A stretch of 64,000 nt of DNA from Nemorincola caseinilytica (GCF_039540515.1 NZ_BAABFA010000010.1:62001-126000), one strand, 5' to 3'; numbered from the stretch's first letter, positions 23,742 to 32,467 are shown. Program-made: numbers and translations. Notes: a model not told the origin generated them from the letters alone.

Positions 23742-25946
23742 ATGGCTGTAATTCAAACTATCAGAAATAAATACGGGAAGATCGCGGGCGGTGTCATCGC
23801 CCTGGCGTTGGTCGGGTTTATTATCTCTGATGCTACCAGCGGATCCCTCTCCTCTCTTTTCAGCGGAAAGGATACCGACGTAATGAAAATAGACGGTACT
23901 AAAATAGACCCACGCGAGTACAGCGAACGAGTAAAAGAGTACGAGACCCTATACCTGATGTACAATCAGAACGGCAGTACCACCCTCGATGAGGTGACCC
24001 GCGCGCAGGTCACCGAACAGCTCATACAGCTCATGGTATACGAGGCGGCCGTGAACAAGCAGTGCGATAAACTGGGCCTCAAAGTTTCTGACGACGAGGT
24101 AAAAGAGCTTATCTATGGCATGAACTGCGACCCCATGATCCGCCAGTTCAATATACAGGGTACGCCTATATTCAACGATCCCCAGTCGGGCCAGTTCGAT
24201 CCCGGGCGCGTAAAAGGCTTCGAGAAGGAAATGGCCGAAAGCGGCGACAAGCTCGACCCCTCGGGCAAGCTTCGCGAGCAGTGGAAGGCTGTGAAGAACT
24301 ATGTCACACGCTCGGCCAGGGTACGCAAATTCAATTCCCTCTTCAGCAATGCTGCTTACGTTTCTAAGTTCCAGATGAAGCGCATGATGCAAGATCAGCA
24401 GAGCACTGCCTCTATCCGCTTCGTAAAGGTGCCTTACACTGCAGTATCCGATGTGGATGTCAAGGTGACCGATGACGATATAAAGGCGTACATGAAGAAG
24501 CATGCGGCCCTCTATACCAACGACGAGGCCACACGAAGCATAGAGTATGTTACCTTCGAGATAGTGCCATCCTCTGCCGATACCGCTCGCGCACTGGTCG
24601 CACTCGAAGAGATAAAGGGCGAATTCGGTACCACCAAGGATAACGAGAGCTTTGTCAACAGCAAAAGCGACCTGTCCAACTCATACACTACCGGCTTCTA
24701 CAACAAGCGTACCATGCAGACCCGCGTGGCCGATACCCTCCTCACTATACCTGTAGGCACCGTATTCGGTCCCTTCTACGAGAATGGCAGCTACAACCTC
24801 GTCAAGGTCACAGACAGGAAGACATATCCCGATTCTGTGAAGATGCGCCACATCCTCGTTCAGACAAAAGCACAGACCAGCGATGTAAGGACCGATACTA
24901 TGGCCAGCATGCGCCTGGACAGCGCCATAACAGCCATCAAGGCAGGTACCAAGTTCGATTCTGTAGTAGGTGCCTTCTCTGACGACCAGAACAGCAAAGA
25001 GAAAGCCGGCGAATACACCTTTACCCTGCTCAACAGACCGGGTCTGCCAAAAGAAATGGGCGACTTCATCTTCGAAGGCAAGCCCGGAGAGACCAAAAAG
25101 GTAAAGATATCTAACGACCAGTACAGCGGATATGAGTACATCGAGATACTGGAGCATACCGGCGTAGGCCCCAGCGTGCAGATAGCTCTCGTGGCCAAGA
25201 ACCTTGTGCCCAGCGACAGCACTATCGATGCCCTCTACGGCAAGGCTACTGAGTTCGCTGCAAAGAACACTACTGCTGAGGCGTTCAATACTACAGCCAA
25301 GAAGCAGAACCTCGACAAGCGTTTTGCCGAAGGTGTGAAGATCAATAGCTTCAACGTGAATGGCCTCGGCCCCGCCCGCGAAGTAGTGAAGTGGATGTAC
25401 GAGCACAAGGTAGGCGACGTATCGCAGGTGTTCCAGCTCGGCGATGAGCGCTATGTAGTGGCCAAGCTGGCCGCAGTATCAGAGAAAGGCCTCAAAGACC
25501 TCAACCCCATCGATCGCCCTATGATAGAGCAGAAGGTGAAGGAAGAGAAAAAGGCCGAGCTCATAGCTAAGAAATATGCCGGCAGGTCGCTGGATGAGAT
25601 AGCCGCACAGTCGCTGCAGCAGGTACAGCAGAGCGATAGCGTGGTGCTGGGTACTGCCTATGTTCCCAACCTCGGTTACGAGCCCAAGGTAGTAGGTTAT
25701 ACCTTCAACAATGCTTTCCAGCCCAATACCGTATCTCCTGCTATCGTAGGCCAGTCCGGTGTGTTCTTCATCACCGTGCTCAACCGTGTCAGCAATCCCT
25801 TGCCACCCGATGGCGGCATGATGGACCAGATACTCGCCATGCAGCGCCAGCAGCAGGAAAAGCAAATGAGAAGTGTCATAGACCAGACCATACAGCAGTC
25901 GCTCATCAAGAGCACACCTGTAGAGTACTTCCCTGCCAACTTCTAA
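23742..25946 (+). CDS. PpiD-like membrane-anchored peptidyl-prolyl isomerase/foldase
   Basis: The 734-residue protein begins MAVIQTIRNKYGKIAGGVIA, a short cytoplasmic tail and one membrane helix (to about residue 30), then a SurA_N/PpiD-type chaperone region. A parvulin (PpiC-like) domain begins near residue 366 with MRHILVQTKA and continues to FSDDQNSKEKAGEYTF. The C-terminal part is helical with a Gln-rich end. It should sit on the periplasmic face of the inner membrane near SecYEG and help exported proteins fold. Lengths near 700 are normal in this phylum. Confidence 0.9.
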   Translation: MAVIQTIRNKYGKIAGGVIALALVGFIISDATSGSLSSLFSGKDTDVMKIDGTKIDPREYSERVKEYETLYLMYNQNGSTTLDEVTRAQVTEQLIQLMVYEAAVNKQCDKLGLKVSDDEVKELIYGMNCDPMIRQFNIQGTPIFNDPQSGQFDPGRVKGFEKEMAESGDKLDPSGKLREQWKAVKNYVTRSARVRKFNSLFSNAAYVSKFQMKRMMQDQQSTASIRFVKVPYTAVSDVDVKVTDDDIKAYMKKHAALYTNDEATRSIEYVTFEIVPSSADTARALVALEEIKGEFGTTKDNESFVNSKSDLSNSYTTGFYNKRTMQTRVADTLLTIPVGTVFGPFYENGSYNLVKVTDRKTYPDSVKMRHILVQTKAQTSDVRTDTMASMRLDSAITAIKAGTKFDSVVGAFSDDQNSKEKAGEYTFTLLNRPGLPKEMGDFIFEGKPGETKKVKISNDQYSGYEYIEILEHTGVGPSVQIALVAKNLVPSDSTIDALYGKATEFAAKNTTAEAFNTTAKKQNLDKRFAEGVKINSFNVNGLGPAREVVKWMYEHKVGDVSQVFQLGDERYVVAKLAAVSEKGLKDLNPIDRPMIEQKVKEEKKAELIAKKYAGRSLDEIAAQSLQQVQQSDSVVLGTAYVPNLGYEPKVVGYTFNNAFQPNTVSPAIVGQSGVFFITVLNRVSNPLPPDGGMMDQILAMQRQQQEKQMRSVIDQTIQQSLIKSTPVEYFPANF

Positions 25947-25973
25947 CAACTAACATAAGTTACATACTACAGG

Positions 25974-26002
25974 AGGCCATCCCCACAGGATGGCCTCTTT
26001 TG
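25974..26002 (+). terminator. Intrinsic terminator of the PpiD-like gene
   Basis: AGGCCATCC and GGATGGCCT pair around CCACA, then TCTTTTGTT. Confidence 0.85.
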
Positions 26003-26040
26003 TTCTCGGGGCTATATGCCGAACATTGATAATAATACCA

Positions 26041-26059
26041 TATCTTTGCCTATCTTTGG
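26041..26059 (+). promoter_or_regulatory. Two -7 elements in tandem before apaG
   Basis: TATCTTTGC (26041-26049) and TATCTTTGG (26051-26059) lie exactly 10 bases apart, so two start points on the same helix face are possible. Confidence 0.6.
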
Positions 26060-26082
26060 TAAAAAGGCACAAATAACAGCTT

Positions 26083-26469
26083 ATGTCTCAGCAGGTCACA
26101 GAAGGGGTTAGTATATTGGTAGAGACATTCTACCAGCCGGCCCAGTCCGACCCGGTGAAGTATGAGCATCTTTTTGCCTATCGCATCACCATAGAGAACC
26201 TTACCATTTATCCCGTAAAGCTTCTCAGCCGCCACTGGCACATCAAGGATAGCAACGGCACCCACCGCGAGGTAGAGGGCGAGGGCGTAGTAGGCCAGCA
26301 GCCTGTCATTCAGCCCGGCGATAGCTACCAGTACACATCTGCGGTCAATATCTACAGCGAAATAGGAAAGATGTACGGCAGCTACCTTATGGAGAACCTC
26401 TTCAACAAGAAGAAGCTCACCGTGGCCATACCCGAGTTCAAGCTCATAGTACCCGCCAAGCTCAATTAA
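26083..26469 (+). CDS. apaG: ApaG protein
   Basis: The 128-residue protein matches ApaG over its full length: YAYRIT-like FAYRITIENLT, LLSRHWHIKDSNG, and VEGEGVVGQQPVIQPGDSY, then GSYLMEN. It is a fibronectin-like beta-sandwich. ApaG is linked to Co2+/Mg2+ resistance and Ap4A levels in enterobacteria, but its biochemical role is not settled. It stands alone here and meets ribE tail to tail across a palindromic element. Confidence 0.93.
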   Translation: MSQQVTEGVSILVETFYQPAQSDPVKYEHLFAYRITIENLTIYPVKLLSRHWHIKDSNGTHREVEGEGVVGQQPVIQPGDSYQYTSAVNIYSEIGKMYGSYLMENLFNKKKLTVAIPEFKLIVPAKLN

Positions 26470-26497
26470 GTATCCCACTCATCGCGCACAGCGAATA

Positions 26498-26615
26498 ATA
26501 CCGATCGAACATCAACTCGTCATTAAAGAAGTGTCGGATAATATCTCCCTCTCCTTTGGAGAGGGCCGGGGGTGAGGCTTAGTAGCAATGCCGACTTCTA
26601 ATGTTCGATCAGTAT
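26498..26615. repeat. Nested inverted repeat enclosing a family A palindrome
   Basis: The outer arms ATACCGATCGAACAT (26498-26512) and ATGTTCGATCAGTAT (26601-26615) pair with one mismatch. Inner arms AGAAGTGTCGG and CCGACTTCT pair next. The centre is the family A repeat CTCCCTCTCCTTTGGAGAGG. The element fills the gap between the convergent apaG and ribE genes. Confidence 0.75.
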
Positions 26616-26631
26616 GGTCAGGATCATCGGC

Positions 26632-27234
26632 TCACGCCAATGTTCCTGTCGGGAACTGCTGCATGCGCAGCATATATTTCCCCAACACATCGAACTCTAT
26701 GTTCACCTCATCGCCCGCCTCCAGTTGGCCGAAGTTGGTATGCTCATAGGTATATGGAATGATGGTCACCGTACATTCGTTCGCCCCCACATCAAAGACG
26801 GTAAGGCTCACACCGTTGATGCATATCGATCCCTTCTCTATCACCAGTGCTGCATACCGCTCCGGAAACCTGAAGCGGAACAGCCAGCTTCCATCCAGCG
26901 TGCGTTTCTCTATACAAGTAGCAGTAGCATCGGCATGCCCCTGCACAAAGTGCCCGTCCAGCCGGTCGCCCACCCGCAGGCTTCGTTCCAGGTTCACCTT
27001 CTGGCCCACGGCCCACTTGCCCAGGTTCGTCTTTGCCAGTGTCTCTGCTACTGCCGTCACCGTATAGGTATCGCCCTCTATGGCCACCACCGTCAGGCAC
27101 ACACCATTGTGCGCCACACTCTGGTCTATCTTTAGCTCTGTGGTTATGGCGCTCCTCATCACGAAGTGGATGTTCGAGCCCTCATGTCTTATACCGGCCA
27201 CCGTGGCCAGCGCCTCTATTATGCCTGTGAACAT
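26632..27234 (-). CDS. ribE: Riboflavin synthase (alpha chain)
   Basis: The 200-residue protein has two lumazine-binding repeats. The first opens MFTGIIEALATV and carries HNGVCLTVVAIEG; the second has GHFVQGHADATA and INGVSLTVFDVGAN, then YTYEHTNFGQLEAGDEVNIE. It forms riboflavin from two 6,7-dimethyl-8-ribityllumazine molecules. A lipoprotein gene ends 17 bases upstream, so cotranscription is likely. I saw no FMN riboswitch in that short gap. Confidence 0.95.
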   Translation of the reverse strand: MFTGIIEALATVAGIRHEGSNIHFVMRSAITTELKIDQSVAHNGVCLTVVAIEGDTYTVTAVAETLAKTNLGKWAVGQKVNLERSLRVGDRLDGHFVQGHADATATCIEKRTLDGSWLFRFRFPERYAALVIEKGSICINGVSLTVFDVGANECTVTIIPYTYEHTNFGQLEAGDEVNIEFDVLGKYMLRMQQFPTGTLA

Positions 27235-27251
27235 TTTTCTTTTTGTTGCTG

Positions 27252-27812
27252 CTATCGTTGTTTTATGGCGCGGGCCTTGTGCCGGGTGGTGCCGGTATCG
27301 CTCCTCACGCTGAACTCCATGTACATCAGCGAGCTGTCCACCTTATCGCGGTACAGCACGCCCGTCACGGTGTCCTGGTGGCGGCAGAAGAACTGGCCCG
27401 GGTACAGCGTCAGCGAGTCACCCACCGTAGTGTCCAGCGTGGCATTGTATTGTGCGCCAGCAGTGGCCAGCAGTGCCGTGCCCGATGGGCACAATCCTTC
27501 CAGCCGTATATCCCTGTTCGATAGTTTCACTATCGTCATCATCATCGAGTCTGCCGATATGAAAAGATCGTCCTTCGATACCGTATCATGCACTTTATAC
27601 CTGCCCGCAAATACATCCGACGGGTAGAAGCACACCGTATTATCAGGCTTGCCGGGGAAACCCCAGTTATAGTTCACCGCCTCAGGGTCATTACAATAAG
27701 GGTTGGTGATCCTCGGGTCGTCCACGGGCGCAGGGTCTACCCATTTCTTGCACGATAGTGCTACAATGGCCGCCAGAAGCAGGAACGATATGGATATCCT
27801 CAGGTAACGCAT
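27252..27812 (-). CDS. Putative lipoprotein of unknown function
   Basis: The 186-residue protein has a lipoprotein signal ending IVALSCKKW (Cys21), and lipidation is expected. The mature part has four more cysteines, in NPYCND, NTVCFYPSD, EGLCPSG and QFFCRHQ, which could form disulfides in the periplasm. I recognise no family. It lies directly upstream of ribE on the same strand. Confidence 0.7.
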   Translation of the reverse strand: MRYLRISISFLLLAAIVALSCKKWVDPAPVDDPRITNPYCNDPEAVNYNWGFPGKPDNTVCFYPSDVFAGRYKVHDTVSKDDLFISADSMMMTIVKLSNRDIRLEGLCPSGTALLATAGAQYNATLDTTVGDSLTLYPGQFFCRHQDTVTGVLYRDKVDSSLMYMEFSVRSDTGTTRHKARAIKQR

Positions 27813-27936
27813 GTCTATAGGTAGCAGGCCATCGCCTGCCGGTCCGTATATAACAACGGATTTTCGTCAAAATTATTCAAAATAGCCTTAAGGATCGCAT
27901 ATATTATCCCCCGCTACGGCCACACCACCATAAAAT

Positions 27937-27967
27937 GAAAAAGCGCTCCTGAAAAGAAGCGCTTTTG
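27937..27967 (-). terminator. Intrinsic terminator after the first DUF4402 gene
   Basis: AAAGCGCT and AGCGCTTT pair around a 10-base loop, with A/T-runs on both sides. It ends the leftward gene at 28000. Confidence 0.75.
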
Positions 27968-27999
27968 TTGATGGGGTTAAATAGGCACTACAATGTATC

Positions 28000-28524
28000 T
28001 TAGTTGTAGTTCACCGTTACGGGAACTCCTGTTGCGTTCGTATAAAGACCTGCTGCCTGGCCTGCCGCTACGTTCAGGGTAGCGCCCACGTTCAGGGTCT
28101 CGGTACCGCCTGAGCTCAGGGTACCGGTAGCAGATGGCGAGCTGGTAAAGTTGTCTACTGTCATATTGTGTGTAGCACCATCAGTTATCACACACGATAC
28201 TGGCAGGGTTATCGCATAGGTATAGCCACCCTGGCCCGATACTGTGAAGCTGGCCGCAGCTACAGTACCTGTGGTAGCAGGAAGGGTAACACCACCTGCA
28301 CCGCCTGTGGTACGCGTACCTGCAGGGGCCAGAACCGCTGTACCTGCTAAAGTTGCAGATACGGCCACATTACCGAAGTTCATATCTACTGTCTTCACTA
28401 TTGATATCGGGGTGATGATGTTGGCCGATGCAGAAGCAGTTGCTGATGCCTGGGCAAAAGAGCTGTTAGAGAAACCTATTACTGCTACTGTAGCGATCGC
28501 GAGTGACTTGAAGATGTTTTTCAT
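28000..28524 (-). CDS. DUF4402 surface/secreted protein, copy 1
   Basis: The 174-residue protein has a signal peptide (MKNIFKSLAIATVAVIGFSN, cleavage near SFAQA) and a small Ala/Thr/Gly-rich beta domain of the DUF4402 type: VDMNFGNVAVSATLAGT and VSGQGGYTYAITLPVS, ending GVPVTVNYN. Such proteins are exported and resemble fimbrial or spore-coat-like subunits; function is not established. It is 161/174 identical by my count to the copy at 30194-30718. The two copies flank a type IX-sorted surface protein and also share upstream sequence. Confidence 0.82.
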   Translation of the reverse strand: MKNIFKSLAIATVAVIGFSNSSFAQASATASASANIITPISIVKTVDMNFGNVAVSATLAGTAVLAPAGTRTTGGAGGVTLPATTGTVAAASFTVSGQGGYTYAITLPVSCVITDGATHNMTVDNFTSSPSATGTLSSGGTETLNVGATLNVAAGQAAGLYTNATGVPVTVNYN

Positions 28525-28574
28525 TTTACTTGTCGTTTTTCTGTTGTTTATGTTTTTGTTTTTTGTTTCGTTGC

Positions 28575-28625
28575 CAGCCTACCGTCAGGCAGGTTCGATA
28601 GCTATATAACCAACGCTGTGCCAAA
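28575..28625. repeat. Duplicated upstream sequence of the DUF4402 genes
   Basis: CCTACCGTCAGGCAGGTT and then TATATAACCAACG.TGTGCC recur at 30786-30833 ahead of copy 2. The duplication therefore included the promoter region. The first part is also a family B palindrome. Confidence 0.65.
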
Positions 28626-28714
28626 AACACAAAACATTGATAATCAATAAATTAATGCATATCATAGTTGCTGCCATTTCCACCTAAAGGACATTTTTTC
28701 CAGAATATAGAAAA

Positions 28715-28747
28715 CAAAAAGGCCTCCCGCTTCATCGCGGAAGGCCT
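28715..28747 (-). terminator. Intrinsic terminator of the YCF48-repeat gene
   Basis: Read leftward, GGCCTTCCGC and GCGGGAGGCC pair, followed by TTTTTG. Confidence 0.8.
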
Positions 28748-28775
28748 ATACAAGAGAGAAGTAGAGGAAAGGTCG

Positions 28776-29960
28776 TTATCGTATCACTATATGCTTTACT
28801 ACCTGTACATCGCCTGCGCTGCAATGCGCAAAGTAGCTGCCTGCACTTAGCCCGCTTACATCCATCTGCGATCCCGGTGCCACATCAGCTACATGCAGCA
28901 CCTCGCGCCCGGTCACATCTGTCAGGCGCACCGTTACCTGGTCCACTCCCGCCCAGCTCACCGCTATACTGCCTTGCGCAGGTACGGGGTATACCGCCAC
29001 CTCCGGCTCTGTTATGGGTAGTGTCACGGCCTCCGTAGCGCCGCCGCTGTACTTCAGCATCTTGCCGCCGTCGCCACAGGCCCACACGGTCCCTGTACCA
29101 TAGCCGCCTATGCCGTTCAGGTCGGTGGTCATACCTGTGGTCTGTGTGCTCCATGTGGTGCCGCCATTACTGCTATACAGTATGGTACCGCCATTGCCTG
29201 CTATCCATATCTGTGTTGCGCTGCCATAGTACACGGCGTTCAGGTTCTGTGTGCCCACTGTAGTTGCCGCCCATGTAGTGCCGCCATTGGTAGTGCGCAG
29301 TATGGTACCCGCATTGCCCACTATTATCCCATCATTGGCGGTAAAGAACCTCACCTTGTTCAGTGTCTGTGTAGTGCCTGCGGTCTGCGCTGTCCATGCG
29401 CTTCCTCCGTTCGTGGTCTTTATGATGACACCACCCTCACCTACCGCCCAGCCGTTGGACGAGCCCTGCAGATGCACTCCATGCAGTTTCTTACCGGCTA
29501 CAGCGGTGGGTTGCTTCAGCGCCATTGTGATAGGGTTGTACAAGAAACCGAACCCCACCTCCTCATCGCCGCATACCCATACACTGCCCGATACCGCAGT
29601 TATGTCGTACAGGTCGGTCATGCCCATTCCTATATTATCCCAAGTAGCGCCGCCGTTCGTGGTCTCATACACATGCTGTGCTGCGCCGCAGGTATAACCC
29701 ATGCTCGCGCTTACAAAGGTCACGCCCGTTATGTGCTCCGTGGTGCCGTCCACGCTCATGGTGGTCCAGGTGGTGCCACCATTTGTGGTCTTGCGTGCAA
29801 CTCCATTATTACCCACAGCAAAGGCCGCGGTCGCGCTCGTTGCATATACGGCATTCAGTTGCTCGGTGGTAGTGCTTGTCTGTACGGTCCATTGAGCCAT
29901 TACCGGCGTACCGGCCAGCATACCCGTCAAAAGAACGCCCGAAAGTATCTTGTTCATCAT
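28776..29960 (-). CDS. YCF48/BNR-repeat protein with type IX sorting domain
   Basis: The 394-residue protein has a signal peptide (MMNKILSGVLLTGMLAGTPV, cleavage near VMAQ), then six or seven repeats of the photosystem-assembly YCF48 type. Each carries a TTNGGTTW-like turn (KTTNGGTTWTTM, RTTNGGTTWAAT, YSSNGGTTWSTQ). From about residue 318 a Por-type C-terminal domain begins (VAVYPVPAQGSIAVSW, LSAGSYFAHC, VVKHIVIR). It should form a beta-propeller delivered to the surface by the type IX system. Function is unknown; it lies between two copies of a DUF4402 gene. Confidence 0.85.
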   Translation of the reverse strand: MMNKILSGVLLTGMLAGTPVMAQWTVQTSTTTEQLNAVYATSATAAFAVGNNGVARKTTNGGTTWTTMSVDGTTEHITGVTFVSASMGYTCGAAQHVYETTNGGATWDNIGMGMTDLYDITAVSGSVWVCGDEEVGFGFLYNPITMALKQPTAVAGKKLHGVHLQGSSNGWAVGEGGVIIKTTNGGSAWTAQTAGTTQTLNKVRFFTANDGIIVGNAGTILRTTNGGTTWAATTVGTQNLNAVYYGSATQIWIAGNGGTILYSSNGGTTWSTQTTGMTTDLNGIGGYGTGTVWACGDGGKMLKYSGGATEAVTLPITEPEVAVYPVPAQGSIAVSWAGVDQVTVRLTDVTGREVLHVADVAPGSQMDVSGLSAGSYFAHCSAGDVQVVKHIVIR

Positions 29961-30159
29961 GATGAAGTGGTTTTTCGTCTACCACATCATATTTCGTTCC
30001 ACTTATTGTCCGTTCGTGTCATTATCCTGATTATAGCCTGTATTTCTTGCCAGCGGCTATACCCACAAAAAACGCCTCCGGAAAGACCGGAGACGCTCGT
30101 TTCAAAACAGGGGCTGAATATCTTTCAGCGTATGTGTTCGGTAATTTTTTTACCTCCTT

Positions 30160-30191
30160 TAGGCCTGCCTGCCAGTAGGCAGGGCCGGGGT
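30160..30191. repeat. Family B palindrome with family A arm
   Basis: GGCCTGCCTGCCAGTAGGCAGGGCCGGGG, adjoining the stop of DUF4402 copy 2. Confidence 0.6.
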
Positions 30192-30193
30192 CA

Positions 30194-30718
30194 TTAGTTG
30201 TAGTTCACTGTTACGGGTACACCGGTAGCGTTGGTGTACAGACCAGATGCCTGACCGGCAGCTACGTTCAGGGTAGCACCCACATTCAGGGTCTCAGTAC
30301 CACCTGCGCTCAGGGTACCTGTTGCAGAGGGTGAGCTTGTGAAGTTATCAACGGTCATGTTGTGTGTAGCACCATCAGTTATCGTGCAAGATACAGGCAG
30401 TGTGATAGCGTAAGTATAACCGCCATGGCCCGATACTGTGAAGCTGGCAGCAGCTACGGTACCTGTAGTAGCAGGAAGGGTAACGCCACCTGCACCGCCT
30501 GTAGTGCGGGTGCCTGCCGGAGCCAGAACAGCAGTACCTGCTATGGTCGCAGACACGGCCACGTTACCGAAGTTCATGTCTACTGTCTTTACTATTGTTA
30601 TCGGGGTGATAATAGTTGCAGAGGCAGTTGCTGTTGCAGTGGCCTGGGCGAATGAGCTGTTAGAGAAAGATACCAGTGCAACAGTAGCGAGAGCGAGAGA
30701 CTTGAAGATGTTTTTCAT
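30194..30718 (-). CDS. DUF4402 surface/secreted protein, copy 2
   Basis: It has the same length (174 residues) and layout as the 28000-28524 gene, with 13 residue differences by my count, mostly in the signal peptide and just after it (ATATATASAT instead of ASATASASAN). Many third-codon bases differ too, so the copies are not identical at DNA level and are not a simple assembly artefact. A family A/B repeat lies just downstream (30160-30190). Confidence 0.82.
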   Translation of the reverse strand: MKNIFKSLALATVALVSFSNSSFAQATATATASATIITPITIVKTVDMNFGNVAVSATIAGTAVLAPAGTRTTGGAGGVTLPATTGTVAAASFTVSGHGGYTYAITLPVSCTITDGATHNMTVDNFTSSPSATGTLSAGGTETLNVGATLNVAAGQASGLYTNATGVPVTVNYN

Positions 30719-30732
30719 TGTAGTTCGTTTTA

Positions 30733-30811
30733 GCCTGCCTGCCGCAGGCAGGTTTGTTTTAGTGTTTTTGTTTTAGTTTGTTGCCTGCCTACCGTCAGGC
30801 AGGTTTGACAG
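30733..30811. repeat. Two family B palindromes
   Basis: CCTGCCTGCCGCAGGCAGG (about 30734-30752) and CCTGCCTACCGTCAGGCAGG (about 30784-30803) in the DUF4402 copy 2 upstream region. Confidence 0.65.
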
Positions 30812-30950
30812 GTATATAACCAACGATGTGCCACAACCATAAAACACTGGAAATCAAACGATTGAATTTTGGCATAGCATGCCAAACATCCATCGGGTGG
30901 ATGCCAATTCCATATATTGGACAAATGCCCCATTCCCGGGCATAAAATAG

Positions 30951-30979
30951 AAAGGGCCGCTCGATGAGCGGCCCTTTCA
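30951..30979 (-). terminator. Intrinsic terminator of trigger factor
   Basis: AAAGGGCCGCTC and GAGCGGCCCTTT form a perfect 12-bp stem with loop GAT, just past the tig stop. Confidence 0.88.
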
Positions 30980-31000
30980 TTGGTATCATTTCACTTACTA

Positions 31001-32389
31001 TTAGTGCGCGTGATGGTGGTGATGATGCGTAGCATGTGCATCGGCCAGCTGGAAGAACTGCTCCTCACCTATCTCTTTATCCGTTATCGCGAATTTGGTC
31101 TCCAGGAACGCGAACAGCTTACCGAACAGCAGGCGACGGTAGGTCTCGTCCATCATCTTTTCATCCTTCAGCATCTTCGTCAGGTAGCTTTCCATCCATG
31201 GCGCCTCATCTTCCTGCTCTGTCGTCAGGCCGAAGTAGGCCAGTACACGCACCTTTATGTCGGTCTTTATCTCGTCCAGGCTCACTTCTATGCCGTTCTC
31301 CTGCATCAGCTTGTCGCTTATCAGCTGCCAGCGCAGTTGGTGGTCAAAGCTGCCGAATTCCGCATCTACCTCTTCGGCCGTACGGCGCTTCTCGCCGCCC
31401 TCGCGCATCCAGCGCTTCAGGAATGGCACCGGCAGTTCTATCTGCACATTGTGTACCAGCAGTTCGAACATCTCGTTCTGCAGGCGCTCGCCTGTCAGCC
31501 TTGCAAATTCCACACCCAGGTCGTTGCGCAGGTTCGTCATGAATTCCTCTGCATTGGTCACGTTCCTGTTCGGGAACACCTTCTCGAACAGTTCACTGTC
31601 CATTTCTGCAGGTATCAGGTGGCCTACCTTTGTCAGGGTCATCTTGTAGTGCTGCTCTGCTGCCTCTGCACCTGCCTTCAGCGGGTCTTTCAGAAAAGCG
31701 GTCAGCTCTTCTTCCGTACACACATCCACAGGGCGTATCACTACGCTGGTGCCGGGGCCTTTGCCCATTAGCATATCCTGCAGCCTGGCAGGCATCTTGC
31801 TCAGCTCTTCGGTATCTTCTATTTTCTTGGCATCGGCCGCTGCATTACCATCGGCATCGCAGGCCACATATTCCGAGTATATGATGTTGTCCTTCGCGGT
31901 CACCTCTGTCTGCTCGTCCACCTTGCCATACCTGCGCTTTATGCGGCCCAGCTCATCTTCTATCATGCCGTCCGATATGTTTATCTTGTAGCGGTCCAGG
32001 TTCGCGCCCTTTATCACGCTCTCCACGTCGAACTCAGGCTTCAGGCCCACCTCGAATGCAAAGTCCACATCCGTAGGTGCGTTCATATCCAGCTTTGTGT
32101 TCACGGGCAGCAGCATCGGCTGGGCAAAGATGGCTATCTTCTCGTTCTTCATGTAGTCCTCCAGCTGCCTGCTGGCCACGCGTATCACCTCATCGTTGAA
32201 TACCGATGGGCCATACATCTTGCGTACCATGCCTGCAGGTACCATACCCTTGCGGAAGCCGGGTATGCTGGCTGTCTTCGCATATTGTTTCAGGCTTTTC
32301 TCAAAGGCGGGCATATAATCGCCTTTTTCCAGTTTTACGGTTATCGTATCGTGTAGCGTGCCTATGCTTTCGCGCGTTACTGTGGCCAT
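31001..32389 (-). CDS. tig: Trigger factor with a His-rich C-terminus
   Basis: This 462-residue ribosome-associated chaperone has the ribosome-binding segment SIPGFRKGMVPAGMVRKMYG near residue 41 (normally GFRxGKxP), a central PPIase-like region and the helical C-terminal arms. The protein ends LADAHATHHHHHHAH, a natural run of histidines that could bind metal. It folds nascent chains at the ribosome exit. It has its own -7 element and terminator. Confidence 0.92.
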   Translation of the reverse strand: MATVTRESIGTLHDTITVKLEKGDYMPAFEKSLKQYAKTASIPGFRKGMVPAGMVRKMYGPSVFNDEVIRVASRQLEDYMKNEKIAIFAQPMLLPVNTKLDMNAPTDVDFAFEVGLKPEFDVESVIKGANLDRYKINISDGMIEDELGRIKRRYGKVDEQTEVTAKDNIIYSEYVACDADGNAAADAKKIEDTEELSKMPARLQDMLMGKGPGTSVVIRPVDVCTEEELTAFLKDPLKAGAEAAEQHYKMTLTKVGHLIPAEMDSELFEKVFPNRNVTNAEEFMTNLRNDLGVEFARLTGERLQNEMFELLVHNVQIELPVPFLKRWMREGGEKRRTAEEVDAEFGSFDHQLRWQLISDKLMQENGIEVSLDEIKTDIKVRVLAYFGLTTEQEDEAPWMESYLTKMLKDEKMMDETYRRLLFGKLFAFLETKFAITDKEIGEEQFFQLADAHATHHHHHHAH

Positions 32390-32458
32390 AATTATCTTTT
32401 TCTTGTTTTATGAATTATCTAATGCCCCACCGGGGCTGATATATGTGTCAAAAAGTGT

Positions 32459-32467
32459 GCAAAGGTA
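32459..32467 (-). promoter_or_regulatory. -7 promoter element TACCTTTGC for tig
   Basis: A leftward TAnnTTTGC match with a leader of about 65 bases to the tig start. Confidence 0.65.

Noticed and set aside
27235..27251. FMN riboswitch before ribE
   Set aside because: Only 17 bases separate ribE from the upstream lipoprotein gene, too short for the element.
28000..30718. DUF4402 duplication as an assembly artefact
   Set aside because: The two copies differ at 13 residues and at many silent bases, so they are distinct genes.
31001..31045. His run as a cloning tag or contamination
   Set aside because: It lies in a complete chromosomal gene with a native terminator next to it, with no vector sequence nearby.
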